From NCBI GenBank assembly GCA_023213395.1, contig CM041465.1, forward strand, positions 69,509,741 through 69,573,740: a DNA stretch of 64,000 nt, in the 5' to 3' direction. Below, one piece after another: positions 53,587 to 64,000 of the stretch. Positions within the stretch are counted from its first letter, which is position 1, and every line of letters begins with the position of its first letter. The position numbers were made by a program, and so were the translations under genes. This DNA is from Cycas panzhihuaensis. Lineage: Eukaryota > Cycadophyta. The notes below the pieces were generated by a model that worked only from the letters and a program-made list of their open reading frames with translations, did not search any database and had not been told where the DNA came from.

Positions 53587-55994
53587 AAGAGGAGACTAGT
53601 TCCCTCCGTTCTGAATTCTACTTCAAGGGAGACTTAGAGTGGGTTTTTACACCCACTTGGTGACGACCTTCGCTCTCCGAAGGCGATCCAAGGATTATTG
53701 AAGCTCATCTTTGCAGATCAAGGCTGTTATGAAGTATTCTGAAGGCTGGAAATGATTGCCCTCTGATCTAAGATATTTTTCAGAGGTTTCAAGCTAGTTT
53801 TACTCACGTTTTTATGTGTTTTTGCATTAAAAACTAAATTTTCCAGCAAGCATGCATGAGCAGAATGAACTCTCCTTGTGGGGTTTGAGGGCTGAAAATT
53901 GCCCAGAATCACTTCATAGCCAATAGAGAGTCAGTAGCTCATGATAATCTCAGTCAGAGAGCTTTAGAATTCTTCAAAATCAAGGTGCAAGAGTATTTTG
54001 AAGAATTCTAAAGCTCTCTGACTGAGATTATCATGAGCTACTGACTCTCTGTTGGCTATGAAGTGATTCTGGGCAATTTTCAGCCCTCAAACCCCACAAG
54101 GAGAGTTCATTCTGCTCATGCATGCTTGCTGGAGTATCCTGCTCATCAGAAAAAGGTTGCACACCTCTATGTTGGTCCCACGGACATCTTTGCAAAGGAA
54201 AAAAAGGTCTAAAATCTGTCTTATTTGCTGTACTGTTACCTTCCATATGTGCGCCTAGTTTTGGCCTCATATTCTTTGTTCTCCTTACTGGAATCTCTGT
54301 TTGAGTTGAAATTTAAGTCGAAGCTTCTTCAGTGGTGGGCAGCCCTGTGGTTAAAATCCCAGCTCGATCTGTGGCCTCAACGCGGAGAACGGAGCCTTTG
54401 TGTATCCACGGTTGTCGTTGTCCCCCCGTAGTTCGAACTCGACTTTTAAAAACTTCTAAAATTTCTTTAAATCTTTTCATAAGTTTGAACTATATGTTAT
54501 GTTATTTGGAATATTCATCAGTATATTCCATTTTACATAACACTTTTACTCCAGAGTCACTTTTTAACTTAAATTTTAAACACTAAAAATCACTTTTTTT
54601 AAAGGTTAAATCAATATTTCTTAAGTGATTTTCAGTCAAGTGACTTCATCAGCGTTAATGCTGTGATTTAGAGACTGATTCCAACCTTTCAAATGATCTG
54701 CACTTTGAAAATTAATATTTTTCCTTCTCTTTTAAGCCTTCTCTTTGTCACTTTTGACTTTTGGCTTAATATTTTTAAAGGAAAAATCAACTTTTTTTCA
54801 ATCTTTGAGGATTAAAATCTTTGTTGAAACTAGTGATTTTATTAAAACACTATAGCTCAGCCAGTCTCTTATCTTTGGAGATTAAAATAGTTGGCTTAAG
54901 TCCTCATTCAAGGCTCCTTACGTGGGTTCTTGCTATTCAAAGTTGTAAAAAAAAAGTGAAATTTTAGCCTTTGTCTTTTGGCATTTCTTGCCTCATTTAA
55001 CACTTGTTTCATGTTGTATAAGTGTTAAATGGCCTTGATAAAGTGATTTTAAAGTGTTAACACTTTGTTAAAGTGATATTTTATTACTATCTTAACACTT
55101 TTTTTTTAAGGCACCTTGCATGGTGACCTATTGCCCTGAGTCAAAAAGGAGGGGCTCAAAATATATTTTTTTAATAAAATCACTTTATTTTGTTGATTGT
55201 TGGGACTATTTCAAAGTCCCAACACGGGATGTTTGGCGTCTTCAACTTGCAAGTGACTCTTTCCTCTTCTCTTCAAGCATTAAAAGGAACCCACTTGCAT
55301 TCTCTGTACAAAAACTTTATGCTTTGAAGCACTTAGCATCTTCTTTAAAGTGCCAATATTTTCATTGTACTTAAGCACTTTACTTTACTTGGATTGGATA
55401 GAATTTTTTTTCACATTAAAAGTTCTCTTGTAAATCACTCAAGTGATCATTGTGATGTACTTAATCGCTTCACCTTGAAGCTCTTTTATCATTGTAAAAT
55501 CAAGCATCTACATCATCTAAGTAAAACTTATTCTAAAGTCCACTTAAACCTTCTAAAAATGAACTTTAAAATCAAGTAGAAGAGTCCCGAAAAAGGTTCA
55601 AAGCTTGCCTCTAAAATAACCTTAAGCTTGGTGCATTCCTTAGGGGACCAATCGACCATATGATCAGTGCACGACAATTAAGGTCGCTTGAGGGAAAGGA
55701 GGTTCGAAAAAGGTGCTATTGGGGCTGTGAATCCCAAGGAAAGCATGGTATGTCCGTGCAAATCAACCCTACCTGCCTTGTCCTAGATTTGGCTTGGTCA
55801 ACTGTTGGATCTCGTTTATAGATCAGAGTTGGACCAACTCTTTTGCCTAGTCCTCCACCCCTCATCACTCCATTTAGTTGTTGGATCTTCTAGTAAGATC
55901 AGGACTGTTGGTTTTGTTAGAAGGTGGAACTTAAGCAAAGAAAGCATTGAGTTTCCAAGTCATCTGCTAGCTTCAAACTTTCTATAACTTAAAC
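53587..55994 (+). other. Copia P leader
   Basis: 2.4 kb, collinear with the F leader at both ends (GGTGACGACCTTCGC near 53660; the 55600-55990 segment near gag). It contains the large inverted repeat 53842-54133, a mixed-composition zone (54160-54440), then AT-rich sequence with repeated AAGTGATTTT, TTAACACTT and AAGTGTTAA words (54540-55580). No gene is seen. The short open frames at 54122-54304, 54225-54431 and 54332-54586 are not conserved in sister leaders. Confidence 0.75.
53842..54133. repeat. Large inverted repeat, 139-bp arms
   Basis: Left arm 53842-53980, spacer 53981-53994 (14 nt), right arm 53995-54133. The arms are reverse complements with one mismatch found by direct reading (AATAGAG against the complement of CTCTGTT). 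The right arm aligns with the corresponding place in the O leader (GCCCT-AAACCCCAC near 48711), so the left arm is the extra, inverted copy. Confidence 0.95.
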
Positions 55995-58900
55995 ATGGCT
56001 GCTCTAAATATGCTCAATGCATGCACAATCAAGTTGATAGGACAAGAGAATTATCAAGATTGGAAGAAGCAAACACAAAACTTCTTAAAGATGAATGAAC
56101 TTTGGGGCTATGTTTTTGGCCGATATCCTGTACCTGAACCTATGGAAGTTGATGGTGTGGTTGTTGATCCTAATCTTGATTATGTTGCTTCTTGGGAAGT
56201 CAAGGATGAAATAGCCTTGGCATTCTTGCATATGGTTATTGATGTAAATGTTGATCAAAATATTGCAAATGCTAAAACTTCTAAGGAAGCTTGGGACATT
56301 TTGTCCTCCTTGTATGAAAGGCAAGATGAAGCTCGCATTTTGTTTGTCAGAGCAAAGCTTTATTCAATAAAGTATGTAAAGCCTATGTCGGCATTTCTTG
56401 TTTAAATTAGAGAAATTTGTAATGAATTGAATACTTTAGGGAAACCTGCCTCAAGGGATGAACTTGTCACCACCACCATTCGAGCTTTGCCTAAAGATTT
56501 CAATGGCTTTATTTCATCTATCACTCGAGATGGCTCTCTTTCTACAATGACCTTCAATCAACTAGAGAGTTTGTTACTTCAAGAGGAGCAAATCTATGAT
56601 AAAGAAAATGATAATGGTGCATCTACTTCAAGAGCATTCACGGCCAAGTTGAAGGCCAAACAAACTCCCAAATCTTCACTAACAAAACAGTTTGGTAATA
56701 TGAACATTGGCACTTCAAAAGCCAATGTTATTTGTCATTATTATGGCAAGGTTGGCCACATTGCTTCTGATTGTCGAAAGAAGAAAGCCGATCTTCAGTG
56801 CACACAACAACAGCGGCCACATCAGAGACAACAGTAGCTTCATCAGCAATTCCAACAACAACAACGGTTTCATCAACAACAACAACAACAACAATAATAT
56901 CCCCCTTGACCAAATCAAGGTGCATATCGAAGAGGTCAAAGAGGAAGGGGGGGTTTTAGAGGTGGCAATCAACACCACACAAATCGGTTTGCAGAAGAGG
57001 ATAAGCTACTTTGAGCTTATCACGCTTCAGATGTTGATCAAATTTGGATCATCGATTCAGAAGCATTACGATACATGACTAGAAGTGAAGAACTTCTTCA
57101 AGAATCAAAGAAGGAAATGGTAAATCAGTAATTTTTGGCAACAATGAATCAGTGGAGATCTCTGGTATAGGCAAAGTTGCCTCATTTCATTCTTCTTCAA
57201 ATCCTTCTTCAACATTTTGCAATGGTGATGCCTGCTACATTCCTTCCATGGAGAAGAACTTACTATCTGTTAGTCAATTGGGCAAGCAACAGATGAGCAT
57301 TTTGTTTAAAAATGGAAAATGTGTTATCGATGACAAGCATGATCAGATTGTTGCCATTGGTCATTAAGACCATGGTCTTTATAAGTTGGATGCAAATAAC
57401 ATAACTTTTGATTATGCTTATTCTGTCACGTCATCATCAACAAAGATGCAACTTTGGCATCATCGCCTAGGCCACTTGAGTTTAGACAATCTCAAGTTGA
57501 TGGTAAACAAGAACATGGTGCATGGACTTTCCAAGCTATATGGTTCTAAATGCCTTTGTGAAGCTTGTATAATGGGGACACAACATAGATTGTTTTTTCC
57601 TAAAGGCAAAGCATGACATGCATCATATCCTTTGCAACTAATACATTCTGATTTATGTGGACCTCTGTCCATAACATCTTTTGGAGGTGCATTGTACTAT
57701 ATCTCCTTCATAGATGATTTCTCTCACAAAGTTTGGGTTTACTTCTTCAAACTGAAATCTGAAGCATTCCAAAAGCTCAAGGAATTCAAACTTGAAGTAG
57801 AGAATGAATCTGGCTATAGAATCAAAATACTAAGGTCAGATAATGGAGGTGAATTCACTTCAAACGAATTCACTCAATTTTGTAAGGATAATGGCATTCG
57901 GAGACAACTCACTACTCCTCATACTCCTTAACAAAACAGAGTCTCTGAATGTATGAATAGGACTTTAGCAAACAAAGGCAAAGCCATGATGCATGCAAAA
58001 GGACTCACACGAGCATATTGGGCGGAAGCATTTCACATAGCTATTTATGTGGCAAATTGGAGTCCTACTTCAGTAGTCGCCGACATCACACCAGAAGAAG
58101 CCTGGTCTAGTAAGAGGCCAACTATCAGTCACTTAAGGACATTTGGGTTTACTGCATATATGCACATCCTTGATCAGCAAAGATCTAAGTTAGACAAACA
58201 TAGTCTAAAATGCATCTTTGTAGGCTATGTCATTCATAGTAAAGCTTACAAGTTGTTTGATCTTATTCGAAAGAAAATGCATCTCTCCAGAGATGTAATC
58301 TTTGTTGAAGAAGAGTCTAAGGAGTTGGAAATTGCATCCTTCCAACCTCCTCTTGATAAAGGTAAAAAGATTGTTGAGTACTTCATTCCCTCTCAATCTT
58401 CCACATCGTGTACACCATCTGCACCAGCTGGACCGTCTACATCAGCAGATACTCCTCCACTTGATCCTAGCACATCGTCTTTTGATCCATCACTCACACC
58501 AAAAGATATTGAGGTTCAAGTTACTTCAGTTAAAAATTTGCCAAAATGGTTTACTTCAACTGTTCAAAATGGCCAGATTATTGAAGGGAAGTGTCCATCA
58601 AAATATAGACAGCAAACCAATTATGCACTCATGGCTAATGTACTTTGTGTTGATGAGCCCTCCACCTTTGAGGAGGCATCTCAAAATGATAATTGGAAAA
58701 CTGCTATGGATGAAGAAATCCATTCTATTGAAAAGAATGGAACATGGGATTTGGTAGAATTGCCTAAGCATAAACATGTAACAGTTGCAAATGGGTCTAC
58801 AAGACCAAATTCCATTCTGATAGTACACTCAAGCGCCATAAGGCGCGACTTGTTGCAAAAGGATTCAAATAAAAAGAAGGCATTGACTATGAGGAGACTT

Positions 58901-60175
58901 TTGCACCTGTTGGTAATATGAACACCATCAGACTCATCTTGGCCTTAGCTACTCAATGTAAATGGCCCGCATATCAGATGGATGTGAAGAGCACCTTTCT
59001 CAATGGCGATCTTCAAGAGGAGGTATCTTTGGAACAACCTCCTGGTTACAAAGTACAAGGCAAGGAGCACTTGGTTTATCGTTTGAAAAAGCCTTTGTAT
59101 GGCTTGAAACAAGCCCCTTAGGCATGGTACTCCAAAATTGATGATTATTTTTTGAGACATGGTTTTCATTGATCCACATCAAACCTCAACTTGTACATCA
59201 AACTTGAGAAAGACCATGCCATTTTTTTTGTCTTGTATGTTGATGACTTAGTGATCACTGGTAATGACACTAAAATGATACACATTATCCAAGATGATTT
59301 GAAGAGAACTTTAGAGATGATAGATCTTGGACTACTACATTATTTTCTAGGCTTTGAGGTGTGGCAACAACCTAGATCTATCTTCATATCCCAAGCAAAA
59401 TATTCTTGGGACATTTTGTAGCGGTTCATGATGCATGACTGCAAACCAGCACCAACACTTATGGAGAATGGAACAAAGCTTACTCTTAATGAGAAAGCTA
59501 AACCTGTAGATCCTACTCTTTACCGGCAGTTGATTGGTAGCCTCATTTATCTCACCAACACTCGACCGGATATTTCATTTGCAGTTGGGATTTGTTCTAG
59601 ATACATGTCTCAACCCAATCAAAAACATTGGAATGCAACAAAACGCATACTCAAATACATCAAAGAAACATTGCAGCACGACCTTCAATATGCACATAAT
59701 GAGGACTTTGTCTTGAAAGGGTTCTCAAATTCTGATTAGGCAGGTTGTCAGGATAGTCGGAAATCCACCTCGGGTTACTGCTTTACCCTTGATTCAGGAG
59801 TTGCTTTGTGGAGTTGCAAGAAGCAACCCAATGTTACCTTGTCCTCCACTAAAGTAGAATACAAAACTGTTGTCAGTGCAGGTTGTGAGGCTATCTGACT
59901 ACGACGAATTCTTGGGGAGCTTGGACTTGAGCAAAATCACCCCACCAGAATATATTGTGACAATTAGAGTGTACTCAAGTTAGCCAAGAATCCAGTTTTT
60001 CATGCACAGACCAAACATATCGAGGTTCATTATCACTTCAATAGAGAGCATGTGCAGAATGGTGAGATCAACCTCCAGTGCAGACCTACAGACGAGTAGA
60101 CAGCAGATATCTTTACGAAGCTTTTTGGTAGAGAAAAAATTGTAAAATTCAGAGATGGTGTGGTGTCCGACTTAA
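55995..60175 (+). pseudogene. gag-pol: Copia P gag-pol (broken)
   Basis: ATG 55995: MAALNMLNACTIKLIGQ. Gag core 55995-56700 with TAA at 56403-56405. Knuckle CHYYGKVGHIASDC has lost its second Cys. The polyglutamine linker (56810-56900) is interrupted by TAG and TAA, then an RGG stretch. Protease reads IDSEALRYM (Gly lost). Pre-integrase 57152-57450; integrase zinc region LWHHRLGHLS; core HSDLCGP (57650), DNGGEF (57841-57858). The open frame 57953-58785 covers the integrase end, the Ser/Pro linker and the start of RT. RT: FLNGDLQEEV, LYGLKQAP then TAG, and YVDDLVITGND intact (59236-59268). RNase H 59428-60130 with DSD, SSTKVEYK and several stops. Confidence 0.92.
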
Positions 60176-60197
60176 CATTGTAAACAGTAAGGGGGGG

Positions 60198-60743
60198 TGT
60201 TAAACCTTATGTTTACATGTTAAGTATGTACTTTATTCCTTTATTCTTTCATTCATTATTTTGTACTTTATAGGGTAACTAATCACTTAAGTGATAAAGT
60301 GCACACCCACTTTCATCCTAGTGACATAACATTGTAACTAAAGGATCAAATGGACCCTCATGCATTTTTGCTCACTTGAGAGCCTAAAGGACACATGTCC
60401 CTCATGCATGACATGCAAGCCATGCATTGCATGTACCTTGGATGTTTGCCACTTAGCAAACATCCAACGGTGTTAGGTAACCTCAGTTACTCTATATATT
60501 GAGACCTCACCTCATGTCTCATATATAGAGTTGAAATGTAATGTTATGCTGCCATTTTGCTAATCAATTGGTATTCTTTGGAGTAGGACTAATTCCTCCT
60601 CCTCACACCTTGGTATCATCCTACTTCCTTGATCTTGCTTATCTTAGTTTTGCTTTTATGTTATTTAGAACTAGAGGTGAACTATCTTCAGGATCTTGGC
60701 TTTATAGGTCTTAGGCACTTTAATCCTTTGGCCTTTTCTCACA
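60198..60743 (+). repeat. 3' LTR of Copia P
   Basis: 546 bp, starting after the purine tract AGTAAGGGGGGG (60186-60197). The hairpin is slightly decayed (TTGGATGTTTGCCA with TAGCAAACATCCAA); TATATAT near 60494. Confidence 0.93.
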
Positions 60744-62971
60744 AAATAGAACTTTGGCTAACAAAGCCAAAGCAATGATGCATGCAAAGAGACTCACTCG
60801 AGCTTACTGGGTAGAAGCACCTCACATAGCTGCCTATGTGGCAAATCGAAGTGCAACATCAGCAGTCACCAACATCACACTAGAGGAGGCATGGTCTGGA
60901 AAAAAGGCAACTGTCAGCCATTTGAGGACGTTTGGGTGCACTGCTTATATGCATATCCCCAATCAACAAAGAACTAAATTAGAGAAACATAGTCTAAAAT
61001 GCATTTTTGTAGGCTATGCCATTCATAGCAAAGCTTACAAGTTGTATGATCCTATTGGGAAGAAAATACATCTCTCAAGAGATATAATCTTTGCTGAAAA
61101 TGAACAGAAGGAGTTGGATTCGGCATCCATCCAACCTCCTATTGATAAAGGTAAAAAGATTGTTGAGGCTTTCCTTCCCTCTCAATCTTCAACACCATGC
61201 ACATCATCTGCACCTGCTGGTCCATCCACATCATCAGAATCAGCTCCACTTGATCCTAGTACATCTTCTGTTGATCAACCGCTTAGACGAAAAGATCTTG
61301 ATGTTCAAGTTACATCAGTCAAAAAATTGCCCAAATGGTATACTCAGACTGTACAGGATGGCCAAATTGTTAAAGGAAAACATCCATCAAAACATAGGCA
61401 GCCAACTAATTATACACTTATGGCTGAAGTGCTTTGTGTTGATGAGCCTTCCACCTTTGAGGAGGCTTCCAAAAATGAAAATTAGAATGCTGCCATGGAT
61501 GAAGAAATCCATTCTATTGAAAAGAATGGAACCCGAGATTTGGTTGAATTGCCTAAACACAGATAGGCAATCGGTTGCAAATGGGTCTACAAGACCAAAT
61601 TCCATTATGATGGTACACTTAAGCATTAGAAGGCCCCCCTTGTTGCAAAAGGTTTTAAACAAAAAGAAGGCATAGATTATGAGGAGACTTTTGCACCTGT
61701 ACGAACACCATCAGACTCGTCTTGGCCTTAGCAACTCAATACAAATAGTTGGTTTATCAGTTGGACGTGAAGAGCGCCTTTCTTAATAGCGATCTTCAAG
61801 AGGAGGTATACTTGGAGCAACCTCCTGGTTACAAAGTACAAGGCAAGAAGCACTTGGTTTGTTGCCTAAAGAAGGCATTGTATGGTTTGAAACAAGCTCC
61901 AAGAGCATGGTACTCAAATATTAATGATTATTTTTTGAGACATGGGTATCATCAATCTACTTCAGATCCTAACTTGTACATCAAAGTTGGGAAAGACCAT
62001 GCTATCTTCATTGTCTTGTATGTTGATGACTTAGTGATCACTATTAATGACACTAAGATGGTACATATTCTCCAGGATGATTTGAAGAAGAGTTTTGAAA
62101 TGACAGATCTTGGACTTCTCCATTATTTTTTAGGCTTTGAAGTATGGCAATAGCCAGGCTATATCTTCATCTCCCAAGCCAAATATTCTTGGGACATTTT
62201 GTAGCGGTTCAGGATGTATGACTAGAAACCAACGCATACACCCATGGAGAATGGAACAAAGCTTACTCTCAATGAGAAAACTGAGCCCCACTCTTTATCG
62301 GTAGTTGATTGGTAGCCTCATCTATCTCACCAACAGTCGCCCAGACATCTCATTTGCAGTTGGGATTTGTTCTAGGTACACGTCTCAACTCAATCAGAAG
62401 CATTGAAATGCAACAAAACGCATACTAAAATACATCAAAGGCACATTGCAACATGACCTTCAGTATGTACATAATGAGAACTTCACTTTGGAAGGGTCCT
62501 TAGATTCTGATTAGGCAAGTTGCTAGGATAGTAGGAGATCAATTTTGACTTACTATTTTACCCTTGGTTTAGTAGTTGTTTTGTGGAGTTGCAAGAAGCA
62601 ACCCAATGTTACTTTGTCCTCCACCGAAGTAGAATACAAAGCTGCAGCCAACGTAGGTTGTGAAGCTATCTGGCTACGACAGATTCTTGGGGAGCTTGGA
62701 CTTGAGCAGGATCACCCCACCAGGATCTATTGCGACAATCAAAGTGTGCTCAAGTTGGCCAAGAATCCTATTTTTCATGCAAGGACCAAACATATTGAGG
62801 TTCACCATCACTTCATCAGAAAGTATGTGCAGAATGGTGAGATCAACCTCCGATAGACCTCTGAGGAGGAGCAAGACAAATATCTTTACCAAGCCACTTG
62901 GTAGAGAAAAAATTGTAAAATTTAGAGATGGTCTAGGGGTCCAAGTTAACATTGTAAACAATAAGGGGGGG
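60744..62971 (+). pseudogene. pol: Copia O integrase end, RT and RNase H
   Basis: Continues O after P. Integrase end and Ser/Pro linker (60754-61485; SHLRTFGCTAYMHIPNQQ, KCIFVGYAIHSKAYKLYD). RT 61570-62230: FLNSDLQEEVYLEQPPGYK, ALYGLKQAPRAWYS and VLYVDDLVIT (about 62011-62040), with TAG at 61564-61566, 61628-61630 and about 61747, and one gap near 61700 removing the MNT codons. RNase H 62280-62860: CKKQPNVTLSSTEVEYKA, YCDNQSVLKLAKNPIFH, with TAG at 62855-62857 before the last motif. Purine tract ATAAGGGGGG ends at 62971. Confidence 0.9.
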
Positions 62972-63518
62972 TGTTAAACCTTATGTTTACATGTTAAGTA
63001 TATGTACTTTATTTTTCATGTATTATTTGTACTTTTGTACTTCATGGGGTGACTTATCACTTAAGTGATAAAGTGCACACCCACATTCTTTCCTAGTGAC
63101 ACAACATTGTCACTTAAGGGTCAAATGGACCCCCATGCACCTTTGCTCACTTGAGAGCCCAAAAGGACACATGTCCTACATGCAAGGCATGCACCTTGGA
63201 TGTTTGACACTTGTCAAACATCCAATGCCTTAGGTCTCTTCTGTCACTCTATATATTGGGACCTCTTCTCATTGTTCTCATATAGAGTTGGAGTTGTATT
63301 GTTATGCTACCAGTTTGCTAATCAAACTGCTATTCATTTGGAGATTGGACCAATTCCATCTCCGCCCATTTGGTATCATTTGCTCTTTCTCTTTGTGCTT
63401 TGATCTTGCTTATGCTCATCTTATTTTCATTATCAGCCTAGATCTTTTGCTTTCTAGAACTAGCGTGAATCTATCTCCTAGATCTTCGGTTTCATAGGCT
63501 TTTTGGCCCTTTTCAACA
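62972..63518 (+). repeat. 3' LTR of Copia O
   Basis: 547 bp, TGTTAAACC to TTTTCAACA. Palindrome at 63054-63071, hairpin arms 63196-63209 and 63212-63225, TATATAT near 63252. It pairs with 47776-48306 and is followed by the target duplication GATTG. Confidence 0.93.
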
Positions 63519-64000
63519 GATTGGAATCGGAATAGCATCTATGAAAGCCATTTTGAAACAAATGTTTGTCCAACTTAGCATACCAAGCTCTGGGAGCTTG
63601 TTTCAACCCATACAGAGCCTTTATAAGCTTACATACCAAATGATCTTGTCCTTGCTTGATGTAGCCTTTTGGTTGCCGCATGTAGACCTCTTCCTCTAGA
63701 TCTCCATTTAGAAAGGCACTTTTGACATCTAACTGGTAAAGTTTCCAGTTGTTTTGTGCTACCAGTGCAATCATTGTTTGGACAATATTCAATTTAACCA
63801 CAGGAAAGAAAGTTTCATCGAAGTCAATCCCAACAATCCAAATGTATCACTTTGCCACAAGTCTCGCTTTGAATTTTCCTATTCTGCCATCAGATCCTTC
63901 TTTTACCTTATACACCCATTTGTAATTGACTGCCAGTTTATTTGGGGGCAACTCTACTAGATCCCAAGTTTGTTTTTTGGCAATGGCATCCATTTTTGCA
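63519..64000 (-). pseudogene. pol: Copia N RT, N-terminal part (right segment)
   Basis: Minus-strand RT that joins 47775 once O is removed (CYSDSNL / YVKRNDGKIS). Motifs: WDLVELPPNKLAVNYKWVYK near 63905-63965, LYQLDVKSAFLNGDLEEEVY (63678-63737), LIKALYGLKQAPRAWYAKLD (63571-63630). One TAG near 63850 follows LVAK. It runs off the right edge; its integrase, gag and 5' LTR are outside the window. Confidence 0.9.

Larger units (their letters stand above)
53028..60743 (+). mobile_element. Copia element P, full length, inserted in O
   Basis: Complete 7.7-kb Copia: LTRs 53028-53572 and 60198-60743, primer site, leader, gag-pol and polypurine tract. The flanking sequence is GAATA (53023-53027) and AAATA (60744-60748), a 5-bp duplication with one mismatch. 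O integrase reads continuously across (ERMN / RTLANKAKAMMHAK). The LTRs differ at about 24 of 545 positions by hand count. This is the innermost level of the right nest and the only full-length Copia in the window. Confidence 0.95.
47776..63518 (+). mobile_element. Copia element O, inserted in N; carries Q and P
   Basis: Plus-strand Copia of the A/B/F/G/P family with both LTRs (47776-48306 and 62972-63518) and target duplication GACTG/GATTG. By hand count the LTRs differ at about 4% of positions plus a few short gaps. Its interior is split by P (53028-60743), and the leader-gag section (49416-51703) is replaced by Q sequence, so about 2.5 kb including most of gag is gone. Confidence 0.9.

Overview
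The window is nuclear DNA from a large-genome seed plant. It is AT-rich and almost wholly made of decayed LTR retrotransposons. Most elements whose 5' end is visible prime from initiator tRNA-Met (TGGTATCAGAGC-type binding sites). Both plant superfamilies occur: Ty1/Copia (gag-protease-integrase-RT-RNase H) and Ty3/Gypsy (gag-protease-RT-RNase H-integrase, one copy with a chromodomain). The only convincing host gene sequence is two spliced minus-strand exons of a WD40 protein resembling the THO/TREX subunit THO6 (DWA1). I cannot name the species. The density of nesting would suit a gymnosperm or another very large plant genome.

Layout, left to right. (1) 1-12128 is a left-hand nest: Copia J (8809-12128, +) carries Copia B (5124-8808, +), which carries LTR element H (3839-5123, -), which carries Copia A (1-3838, -). 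The left parts of all four lie outside the window. (2) 12129-14610 is a truncated Gypsy element D (-). (3) 14611-34081 is chromovirus E (+), split by Copia G (-). G is bounded by matching GAAGA target duplications at 15291-15295 and 30352-30356. G carries Copia F (+, 15323-20769) in its 3' LTR and the non-autonomous LTR element C (-, 25080-27861) in its leader. A deletion fused F pol to G RNase H at about 20770. (4) 34082-35384 is a Copia fragment K (-). (5) 35385-40149 is the only stretch not dominated by recognisable elements, and it contains the THO6-like exons. (6) 40150 to the end is a right-hand nest five levels deep: Gypsy L > Gypsy M > Copia N > Copia O > Copia P, with a further element Q also inside O.

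No retroelement here is coding-competent. Every gag-pol has stops or frameshifts, many at codons where C-to-T or G-to-A turns CAG, CAA or TGG into a stop, as expected of long-methylated copies. By hand count the two LTRs of C, O and P differ at roughly 4-5% of positions, so these three inserted at comparable times. The A/B/F/G/O/P Copia family has LTRs of about 510-560 bp and a leader of about 2-2.4 kb between primer site and gag.

The points most worth a second look are: the two in-frame THO6-like exons between TE nests; the 139-bp-arm inverted repeat in the P leader; an LTR hairpin whose stem is kept by paired changes between subfamilies; the unfamiliar Glu-rich ORF of element C; the 46-bp tandem repeat of element Q; and the missing zinc-knuckle histidine in four Gypsy gags.
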